A DNA stretch of 12,534 bases, taken from NCBI GenBank assembly GCA_021784975.1, contig JAJYGU010000199.1, positions 1 through 12,534 on the forward strand, in the 5' to 3' direction. Positions within the stretch are counted from its first letter, which is position 1. Every line of letters starts with the position of its first letter. This DNA is from Planctomycetota bacterium (GTDB lineage: Bacteria > Planctomycetota > Planctomycetia > Pirellulales > Thermoguttaceae). The notes under the pieces were generated by a model that was not told the origin of the DNA, ran no database searches, and saw nothing but the letters and a program-made list of their open reading frames with translations. Positions 6,897-12,534 of the stretch are shown piece by piece. The position numbers were made by a program, and so were the translations under genes.

Positions 6897-9518
6897 ATGC
6901 GGGTGGCCGTGGTGCTCGAACACCGATTCGCTCAAACACCGGACGGGCAGGTCTGGACCGACGGTGCCGGCGTCTACTCATTCTGGACGCGATACCTGGC
7001 GGCGTTCGAGGAGGTGTGCGTGGTCGCTCGCGTCAAGCCGGTTGACGCGGCCCAAACGGGCTGGCTGCGCGCCGATGGCCCCGGGGTAACGCTTGCGCCG
7101 CTGCCCTATTACCTTGGGCCAGGCGAGTTCCTCCGCAAGACCCTCGCCGTGCGGCGGGCGATCCGCCAGGCCGTCGGCCCCGAAGACGCCGTGATCCTGC
7201 GCGTCCCGTCACCGCTAGGCGGACTGCTCGTGCCGACCTTGCGCCGCCACCGCCAGCCTTTTGCGGTGGAGGTGGTGGGCGACCCCTATGATGTGTTTGC
7301 CCCAGGGGCCGTGCGTCACCCTTTGCGGCCCTGGTTCCGGGCAGTTTTCTCGCGGGCCCTGCGGGCCCAATGTCGCCATGCCTGTGCCGCGGCCTACGTG
7401 ACCGCCCAAACGCTCCAACGCCGCTATCCGCCTGGACCCGGCACGCACTGCGTCCACTATTCCGACGTCCAAATCGAAGGGTTCATTGCCGAGCATCCCC
7501 GCGGAGAAGCGGCGTGCGGTCGCTTCGGAACGCGGCAAGACGCCACGTCTACACCGTGCCAGTTAGTGCTGGTAGGCTCGCTGGAACAGTGGTACAAGGG
7601 GCCGGATGTCCTCATGGACGCCGTCGCTCAGTGCACGCGCAACGGGCTCGATCTGCGGCTGAGCGTCGTGGGAGACGGCAAACATCGGGCCGAGTTGGAA
7701 TTGCGGGCAGCGAAGTTGGGGCTGGGCGATCGGGTCTGTTTCCGCGGCCGGCTGCCGGCCGGAGACTCCATCCGGCAGGAACTAGACCGCGCCGATCTGT
7801 TTGTGCTCCCGTCGCGCACCGAGGGTCTGCCGCGAGCGATGATCGAGGCCATGGGCCGCGGGCTGCCGTGCATCGGTTCGGCAGTCGGCGGGATTCCGGA
7901 GTTGCTCCCACCGGAGGACATGGTTCCTCCGGGCGACGCGACGGCGCTGGCCGAGAAGATCCGCGAGGTCGTCGCCGACCGCCAGCGGATGGCACGGATG
8001 TCGGCACGGAATCTGCAAGCCGCCCAGGACTATCGTGAGGACGTGCTCCGCTCGCGGCGGACTGCCTTTTACCAATATGTCCGGCAGGCAACTGCCGAGC
8101 GCCGCGCGGCCAGCGATGCCCCAAAGTCGCGCACCCGATCCAAGGAGCCGAGTCACCATAACTTGACGATGTTTTGGAGCGCGGGCGTCTCGCCCGCCAC
8201 GGAAAATGCGGGTGGGACACCCGCCACTGGGAATGCGGGCGGGACGCCCGCGCTCCGTGGGGAGACATCATCCAGTTGTTTTGACGCGACGCCTAAGGGC
8301 ACGGCAAGCAGTAATGGCTCGGCCTCAGGCCGCGGGCCCAAAGCGGTTTTCTTGGTAACCTCCAGCTTGTCGGTGGAATTCGTGTGCGGCCAGGCCGTCT
8401 ACCTTCGCGGCCGGGGATTCGAGGTACACCTGGTTTCCTCGCCCGGCGAGCGGTTGCAGCGGGCCCAAGAGGAGGACGGTATTCTCACGCACGAGCTGCC
8501 GATGGCCCGCGAGATCAGCCTTGGCAAAGACTCGGTAGCCCTCTATCGCCTGGCGCGGCTGTTTTGGCGGCTGCGGCCGGAATTGGTCGTGGCCGCCACG
8601 CCCAAGGCCGGCCTGCTGGGGATGCTGGCTGCCAGGCTGGCCGGGGTGCCGGTGCGGATCTACCAGCAGTATGGCCTGCGACTGGAGACGACCGGCGGGC
8701 TGAAGCGACGAGTGCTCGGGCTGGCTGAACGCGCGGCCTCCGCCTGTGCCAGCCGAGTGATCTGCGTCAGTCCCAGCCTGCGAGAGCTGTACTTGCAAAT
8801 GAAGTTGGCGCCGCCCCGAAAGGTCGTGGTGCTGGGCGCGGGCTCTTCACACGGCGTGGATGCCGAACGCTACCAAGCCACCGCGGAGTTGCGGCAGCAG
8901 GCAGCGACCATCCGCTCCGACCACGGCATTCCGGCCGATGCCCCAGTGGTCGGATTCGTCGGCCGGCTGACCCGCGACAAGGGGATCGGAAATCTGTTGC
9001 AGGCTTTCGAGTTGGTTAGGGCAAGCGTTCCGGCGCCCAGAGCGCTGTTGCAGGCTGACTTCGAGCCGGGCGACCCGCTCCCCGCCGAGACGGTCCGACA
9101 GATCTTATTGCATCCGCGGATCAGCTTGGCCGGTTTTGGCGATCACATGGAGGCCTACTACCAAGTCATGGACGTGCTGGCCTTTCCCTCGTACCGGGAA
9201 GGGCTTCCGAACGTCCCCTTGGAGGCGGCCGCGGCGGGCCGGCCGGTGGTAGGCTTTGCGGCCACCGGCACGATCGACGCGGTGGTGGACGGTGTGACCG
9301 GTACCTTGGTCCCGCCGGGCGACGCCGCGGCCATGGCCGAGGGCATTGTCCGCTATCTGCAAGACCCCGAGTTGAGACACAGGCACGGCGCGGCAGCACG
9401 CCACCGCGTGGTCCGCGACTTCCGCCCCGAAGCGGTTTGGGAAGCCCTTCATCAGCAGTACCTCTCGTTGATTCATCCCGCGAGGGCCCCCGTTCGACTG
9501 AGGAAAGGATGCGGGTGA
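6897..9518 (+). CDS. Double glycosyltransferase: two complete GT4 domains joined by a repeat-bearing linker
   Basis: 873 residues, about twice the length of a usual GT4 enzyme. Domain 1 (about 1-400) starts MRVAVVLEHR, has QWYKGPDVLM (231-240), VVGDG (257-261) and EX7E at E309/E317 (TEGLPRAMIEAMG). Domain 2 (about 482-862) restarts with a first strand KAVFLVTSS, has ATPKAGLLGMLAARLAGVP (567-585), typical of N-acetylhexosamine or galactose transferases of polysaccharide clusters, FVGRLTRDKG (687-696) and a second EX7E at E768/E776 (REGLPNVPLEAAA). Both catalytic halves look intact. The 403-481 linker is low-complexity and includes three 9-residue repeats (428-454) that are the translation of a hairpin element. 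The only in-frame ATG near the junction is 8169, inside the element's edge, so domain 2 has no good independent start. The protein may be a true bifunctional enzyme or a recent gene fusion; a sequencing frameshift is also possible. The start at 6897 is 11 bp after the previous stop, and the end overlaps the next gene. Confidence 0.8.
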   Translation: MRVAVVLEHRFAQTPDGQVWTDGAGVYSFWTRYLAAFEEVCVVARVKPVDAAQTGWLRADGPGVTLAPLPYYLGPGEFLRKTLAVRRAIRQAVGPEDAVILRVPSPLGGLLVPTLRRHRQPFAVEVVGDPYDVFAPGAVRHPLRPWFRAVFSRALRAQCRHACAAAYVTAQTLQRRYPPGPGTHCVHYSDVQIEGFIAEHPRGEAACGRFGTRQDATSTPCQLVLVGSLEQWYKGPDVLMDAVAQCTRNGLDLRLSVVGDGKHRAELELRAAKLGLGDRVCFRGRLPAGDSIRQELDRADLFVLPSRTEGLPRAMIEAMGRGLPCIGSAVGGIPELLPPEDMVPPGDATALAEKIREVVADRQRMARMSARNLQAAQDYREDVLRSRRTAFYQYVRQATAERRAASDAPKSRTRSKEPSHHNLTMFWSAGVSPATENAGGTPATGNAGGTPALRGETSSSCFDATPKGTASSNGSASGRGPKAVFLVTSSLSVEFVCGQAVYLRGRGFEVHLVSSPGERLQRAQEEDGILTHELPMAREISLGKDSVALYRLARLFWRLRPELVVAATPKAGLLGMLAARLAGVPVRIYQQYGLRLETTGGLKRRVLGLAERAASACASRVICVSPSLRELYLQMKLAPPRKVVVLGAGSSHGVDAERYQATAELRQQAATIRSDHGIPADAPVVGFVGRLTRDKGIGNLLQAFELVRASVPAPRALLQADFEPGDPLPAETVRQILLHPRISLAGFGDHMEAYYQVMDVLAFPSYREGLPNVPLEAAAAGRPVVGFAATGTIDAVVDGVTGTLVPPGDAAAMAEGIVRYLQDPELRHRHGAAARHRVVRDFRPEAVWEALHQQYLSLIHPARAPVRLRKGCG
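8176..8256. repeat. REP-like element: three hairpins with 27-bp period, in frame within the double glycosyltransferase
   Basis: Three perfect 7-bp stems with 3-base loops lie at 8181-8197 (GCGGGCG, loop TCT), 8208-8224 (GCGGGTG, loop GGA) and 8235-8251 (GCGGGCG, loop GGA), spaced exactly 27 bp. The outer units are also inverted copies of each other: GGAGC before the first (8176-8180) pairs with GCTCC after the last (8252-8256), giving a 22-bp terminal inverted repeat with one mismatch. Weaker inverted similarity continues outward to about 8160 and 8277. Such GC-rich palindromes resemble REP sequences mobilised by Y1-type REP-associated transposases; none is encoded here. The translated units are SAGVSPATE, NAGGTPATG and NAGGTPALR. 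The opposite strand is also open and gives a similar peptide. Confidence 0.85.
9501..9508 (+). promoter_or_regulatory. Shine-Dalgarno that decides the FemAB-like start
   Basis: AGGAAAGG ends 9 bases before ATG 9518 and directly abuts ATG 9509. The spacing favours 9518, which also makes a TGATG overlap with the stop of the double glycosyltransferase. Confidence 0.6.
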
Positions 9519-10603
9519 TGAACGTTCAATTCATCGATCCCGAGTCTCCCTTGTGGCAAGAGTGTCTGGCCGAGACACCGCACGACTTTTACCACTTGCC
9601 GGGCTACCTGCAACTCTGCGCCGAAAGGGAGGGCGGTTCGGCGCAGGCTTTCTTGGCCGACGACGGCCAACACCGGCTCTTCGTCCCGTTGATCATTCGG
9701 CCCGTCGATTCCTCCATGGCATCTCCCGAGGGGCTGTTCGATGCCACCAGCCCCTACGGCTATCCTTCGCCGCTCTTGGCCGGAGGCCCGAGCCAGCAGT
9801 CGCGGACCGCGTTTCTGGACCGCGCCCTGGGGTCGCTCGTGGATGCCTTGCGGGAGCGCCGGGTGGTCAGCTTGTTCCTGAGGCTGAATCCGCTGCTGCC
9901 GCTGCCCCGCGAGCCGTTTTGCCATCATGGGACCTTGGTTCACCAAGGCGAGACGGTGTTTGTCGACCTGACCCAGTCCGAGCAGGAGTGGTGGCGGCAG
10001 ACGCGCCGGGACCACAGGCAGCATATCATCCGCGCTGGCCAGTCAGGGTGGGTGGCCGAGATCGATCAGCACTGGGAGTGGTTCGACGAGTTCTTTTGCC
10101 TCTACACCGAGACCATGCGGCGGGTCGGCGCCGACTCGGAGTACTTCTTTCCCCGTGAATACTTCCAGCAGTTAAGGGGCGCCTTGGGGAACGGGCTCCA
10201 CCTGGGTATCGTGCGGCTCGGTGAGAGGTTGGCCGGCGCCGGTCTGTTTTCCGAAGTCTGTGGGATCGTTCAATACCACCTCGCTGGACGCCGGGAGGAC
10301 AAAGGCACGCCGGCCCCCATGAAGCTGCTTACCCACTTTATCCGCGGCTGGGCGAAAGAGCGCGGGAATTGCGTCCTTCATCTCGGTGGCGGCCTGGGCG
10401 CGCAGCACGATTCCCTGTTCTTCTACAAGGCCGGTTTTTCCAGCCTGCGCGGCGAGTTTTTCACCTGGCGGGCAATTGTAGATAGCGACGTGTATCAGGC
10501 GCTGGTTGCCGAGCGGTGTCGGATGGCCGAGAGCCAGGACGAGGTGGCCGACGATTTCTTCCCCGCCTACCGTCGTCCGCTTCTTGGAGCGCAGAAGGTG
10601 TAA
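9518..10603 (+). CDS. FemAB/GNAT-like acyltransferase (BioF2-like Acetyltransf_6 domain)
   Basis: 361 residues. The C-terminal half has the pattern of the GNAT-type Acetyltransf_6/FemAB fold: LAGAGLFSEVCGIVQYHLAGR, then LLTHFIRGWAKERGNCVLHLGGG, then HDSLFFYKAGFSS and a closing FFTWRAIVD. FemA/FemB relatives transfer aminoacyl groups to peptidoglycan precursors. Related proteins in exopolysaccharide and exosortase loci are thought to acylate sugars or lipid-linked intermediates, and their substrates are mostly unknown. Here it lies between glycosyltransferases and the priming transferase, so a decoration of the repeat unit, for example amino-acyl or acyl on an amino sugar, is the likeliest role. 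There are no membrane segments. ATG 9518 is chosen on the ribosome site; the open frame reaches back to 9437 with other possible starts at 9509 and 9515. Confidence 0.72.
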   Translation: MNVQFIDPESPLWQECLAETPHDFYHLPGYLQLCAEREGGSAQAFLADDGQHRLFVPLIIRPVDSSMASPEGLFDATSPYGYPSPLLAGGPSQQSRTAFLDRALGSLVDALRERRVVSLFLRLNPLLPLPREPFCHHGTLVHQGETVFVDLTQSEQEWWRQTRRDHRQHIIRAGQSGWVAEIDQHWEWFDEFFCLYTETMRRVGADSEYFFPREYFQQLRGALGNGLHLGIVRLGERLAGAGLFSEVCGIVQYHLAGRREDKGTPAPMKLLTHFIRGWAKERGNCVLHLGGGLGAQHDSLFFYKAGFSSLRGEFFTWRAIVDSDVYQALVAERCRMAESQDEVADDFFPAYRRPLLGAQKV

Positions 10604-10624
10604 TTCCTCACGAGGTCCGTCACC

Positions 10625-10630
10625 AGGGAG
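10625..10630 (+). promoter_or_regulatory. Shine-Dalgarno supporting a TTG start
   Basis: AGGGAG lies 8 bases before TTG 10639. No ATG or GTG in this frame lies between the end of the preceding gene and the conserved LKRCLD start of the phosphoglycosyl transferase. Confidence 0.5.
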
Positions 10631-10638
10631 TCCTTCGG

Positions 10639-11259
10639 TTGTTCACCTTGAAACGATGTCTGGATCTGACGTTGGCCGGGATGGCGGTGGTGCTGCTGAC
10701 GCCGCTGCTAGGCGGCATCGCGTTGGCCATTTGGCTCACCATGGGCCGCCCCATCTTGTTCCGCCAGCGGCGGCCGGGGCTGGACGGAAGGCCATTCGAA
10801 ATTCTCAAGTTCCGCACCATGCTCGGGCTCTGTAACAACCACGGGGAGCCTTTGCCCGACGTGCAACGCCTGACGCGGTTGGGACGGCTATTGCGCCACA
10901 ACAGCCTCGACGAATTGCCGGAACTGTTCAACGTGTTGCGAGGCGAGATGAGCCTGGTGGGTCCTCGGCCGCTCTTGATGCAGTACCTCGACCGCTACAG
11001 CCCTGAGCAGGCCCGGCGACTGGACGTTCTGCCCGGCGTCACTGGTTGGGCCCAGATCAACGGCCGGAACGCCATTTCCTGGGAGGAGAAGTTCGAACTC
11101 GACCTGTGGTACATCGATCATTGGAGCCTGAGGCTCGACTTCCGCATTCTCTGGCTGACCATCTGGCGGGTGTTGCGACGGGAAGGAATCAATTCCGGCG
11201 AGGACGTGACCATGCCGGAGTTTATGGGATCCGAAGAAGGGGCAAGCTTCCATGGGTAG
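10639..11259 (+). CDS. PglC-type phosphoglycosyl transferase (bacterial sugar transferase family)
   Basis: 206 residues from TTG 10639, close to the length of C. jejuni PglC, and without the extra N-terminal membrane domain of WbaP/WcaJ. It begins LKRCLDLTLAG, followed by a hydrophobic re-entrant helix with T21-P22 where PglC has Ser-Pro. Then come ILFRQRRPGLDGRPFEILKFRTM (39-61), the catalytic pair D91-E92 in SLDELPELFNVL, LVGPRPLL (106-113) and PGVTGWAQINGR (132-143). The enzyme moves a phospho-sugar from UDP-sugar to undecaprenyl phosphate, priming repeat-unit assembly on the inner membrane. With PglD- and PglE-like genes next to it, the sugar is probably N,N'-diacetylbacillosamine or a related 4-acylamino-6-deoxy sugar. 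The frame is open back to ATG 10516, but that start would overlap the preceding gene by 88 bases with unrelated residues. Confidence 0.87.
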   Translation: MFTLKRCLDLTLAGMAVVLLTPLLGGIALAIWLTMGRPILFRQRRPGLDGRPFEILKFRTMLGLCNNHGEPLPDVQRLTRLGRLLRHNSLDELPELFNVLRGEMSLVGPRPLLMQYLDRYSPEQARRLDVLPGVTGWAQINGRNAISWEEKFELDLWYIDHWSLRLDFRILWLTIWRVLRREGINSGEDVTMPEFMGSEEGASFHG

Positions 11260-11275
11260 AGGAAACCGCGAAAGA

Positions 11276-12025
11276 ATGAATGTCGCCATCTTGGGCGGCA
11301 GCGGTCACGGGGCGGTCATCGCCGATGCCATCGAGCACGCCAATTCGCTGCGATTGTTGGGCTTTCTCGACGGAAAGCTGGGATCGGGCGAGGAAGTTTT
11401 TGGCTACAAGATCCTCGGCCAGCTTGCCGACCTCCCGACCCTGACCGGCCGCCGGGAACTGCAAGGGCTGGTAGTCGGCATTGGCGACAACTGGAGCCGT
11501 GCCGCCGCGGTCAAGGCCATCCGGAAGGTGGCTCCGCAGATTCGCTTCCCCAACGTTTTCCATCCGTCGGCGACCGTGGCCGGCCGGGTCTTATGGGGCG
11601 AGGGCAATGTGGTGCTGGCCGGCTGTGTAGTGAATTGCGGGGCCACCATCGGCAGTTTTTGCATCCTCAATACGGGCTGCTCGGTGGACCACGATTGCCG
11701 GCTGGGAGACTACGTGAGCCTGGCGCCACAGGCCTGCGCGGGCGGAAACGTCGATATCGGCGACTACTCGGCCGTGTGTTTGGGCGCCCGAGTCGTCCAT
11801 CGGATCCGCATTGGCCCGCATAGCGTCGTCGGCGCCGGCTCGACGGTTCTGAAGCATGTTCCCGCCCGGGTTACCGTCTACGGGACCCCGGCCCGTGTCA
11901 TCCGGCCGCGAAAGGTCGGCCAGGCTTACCTTGCCGCTACCGGTGGGGAGTGCGGCGGGGCCCAACCCAAGCAGCCCAGCCCGAGAAGAACCAGAAAGCA
12001 CTCGGAGGGCAAGAGTCATGGATAA
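11276..12025 (+). CDS. PglD/NeuD-family sugar O/N-acetyltransferase (left-handed beta-helix)
   Basis: 249 residues. The N-terminal nucleotide-sugar domain starts MNVAILGGSGHGAVIADAI, with the GGSGHG loop (7-12). A hexapeptide-repeat left-handed beta helix covers about 97-215. The catalytic histidine is H139 in SVDHDC, aligned with PglD His125; the neighbouring Glu of PglD is Asp here, as in many NeuD-type members. In the PglD pathway this enzyme uses acetyl-CoA to N-acetylate UDP-4-amino-4,6-dideoxy-GlcNAc, giving UDP-diNAc-bacillosamine. O-acetylation of another sugar is possible, but the flanking PglC- and PglE-like genes favour the former. The C-terminus carries a polar, basic tail (about 223-249) beyond the helix cap. 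ATG 11276 matches the family start and has AGAGGAAA at 11258-11265; ATG 11252 would add eight residues and overlap the previous stop. Confidence 0.82.
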   Translation: MNVAILGGSGHGAVIADAIEHANSLRLLGFLDGKLGSGEEVFGYKILGQLADLPTLTGRRELQGLVVGIGDNWSRAAAVKAIRKVAPQIRFPNVFHPSATVAGRVLWGEGNVVLAGCVVNCGATIGSFCILNTGCSVDHDCRLGDYVSLAPQACAGGNVDIGDYSAVCLGARVVHRIRIGPHSVVGAGSTVLKHVPARVTVYGTPARVIRPRKVGQAYLAATGGECGGAQPKQPSPRRTRKHSEGKSHG

Positions 12026-12534
12026 CCAGCGTCGGCCGGCGGAACTGGCACGGATTTACCTCTCGCCGCCGCACATGTCGGGCCGGGAGCGGGAGTTGCT
12101 GTTGGACGCGTTCGACTCGAACTGGATCGCGCCGCTGGGGCCGCATGTCGAGGCCTTCGAGCGGGAATTCGCCGAGAAACTCGGGGTGGCGCACGCGGTA
12201 GCCCTCTCCAGCGGCACGGCCGCCTTGCATTTGGCGATGCGACTGTTGGACCTCGGGCCGGGGGACGAAGTAGCCACCGCCACGCTCACCTTCGCGGCCA
12301 CGGCCAACGCCATCCGTTACGTCGGCGCTGCCCCGGTGTTCATCGACAGCGAGGAGCATAGTTGGAACCTCGATCCCGACCTGCTGGCCGAGGAGCTGGA
12401 GGCGGCCGCCCGCCGCGGCCGGCCCATCAAGGCCGTGCTGGCAGTCGACGCTCTCGGCCAATGTGCCGATTACAAGCCGATCCGCGCCTTGTGCCGCTGG
12501 CACCAGATCCCGCTGATCGAAGACGCCGCCGAAT
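12018..12534 (+). CDS. DegT/DnrJ/EryC1/StrS-family PLP aminotransferase, PglE-like (truncated at the right edge)
   Basis: 172 complete codons are in the window, about 45% of a usual member. The N-terminus reads IYLSPPHMSGRERELL, then NWIAPLGPHVEAFE (35-48), the phosphate-binding SSGTAALHLA (64-73), the F/T-rich TLTFAATANAI (89-99), GAAPVFID (103-110) and IEDAAE (167-172), whose D169 would contact the PLP pyridine nitrogen. The Schiff-base lysine lies beyond the edge. In the bacillosamine pathway PglE converts UDP-4-keto-6-deoxy-GlcNAc to the 4-amino sugar, the step just before PglD. Other 3- or 4-aminosugar aminotransferases look alike, so the exact substrate is inferred from context. ATG 12018 has GGAGGG at 12004-12009 and overlaps the PglD-like stop by 8 bp, so expression is probably coupled. 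Confidence 0.88.
   Translation, partial: MDNQRRPAELARIYLSPPHMSGRERELLLDAFDSNWIAPLGPHVEAFEREFAEKLGVAHAVALSSGTAALHLAMRLLDLGPGDEVATATLTFAATANAIRYVGAAPVFIDSEEHSWNLDPDLLAEELEAAARRGRPIKAVLAVDALGQCADYKPIRALCRWHQIPLIEDAAE

Noticed and set aside
8176..8256. Short CRISPR-like array or intrinsic terminator
   Set aside because: The spacing is too short for CRISPR and the spacers are not unique. As a terminator it lacks a T-tract and lies inside a continuous frame with more operon genes after it.

Overview
The window is GC-rich, densely coded bacterial DNA. It carries most of a surface-polysaccharide (exopolysaccharide or O-antigen type, Wzx/Wzy-dependent) operon, preceded by a small two-gene metabolic unit and one uncharacterised gene. 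Three things suggest a planctomycete of the Pirellulales type or a close PVC relative: high GC with weak or absent Shine-Dalgarno sites at several genes, an intergenic tract of phased 7-bp repeats, and a hairpin repeat that reads SAGVSPA/AGGTPALR when translated, a kind of repeat I associate with those genomes. This assignment is inference; no marker gene is present.

Layout. Positions 1-68 hold the last codons of a gene entering from the left, probably a sensor histidine kinase. Positions 69-184 are intergenic and contain eleven phased heptamers that end just before the next start codon. Positions 185-1642 hold an enolase-superfamily enzyme (MenC/N-acylamino acid racemase type) and a small antibiotic-biosynthesis-monooxygenase (YgiN-like) protein, 3 bp apart. 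Convergent to them, 1646-2599 on the minus strand encodes an unrecognised protein made of two copies of a cysteine-containing domain. Positions 2600-2813 form a divergent promoter region with candidate -10 boxes on both strands.

From about 2832 to beyond the right edge, eight plus-strand genes are packed with overlaps or short gaps and look like one operon: Wzx-type flippase, Wzy-type polymerase, a GT4 glycosyltransferase, an 873-residue protein with two complete GT4 glycosyltransferases, a FemAB/GNAT-like acyltransferase, a PglC-type phosphoglycosyl transferase, a PglD/NeuD-type acetyltransferase, and a truncated DegT/DnrJ/EryC1/StrS aminotransferase. The last three match in kind the enzymes that make UDP-N,N'-diacetylbacillosamine (or a similar 4-acylamino-6-deoxy sugar) and load it on the lipid carrier. 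The glycosyltransferases would extend the repeat unit, the flippase would export it and the polymerase would join repeat units. The expected NAD-dependent 4,6-dehydratase, and any outer-membrane export and chain-length genes, are not in the window.

The most unusual features are the double glycosyltransferase, whose two halves are joined through an in-frame three-hairpin repeat with an exact 27-bp period; the duplicated four-cysteine domain protein divergent from the operon; and the heptamer tract abutting the menC-like start codon.
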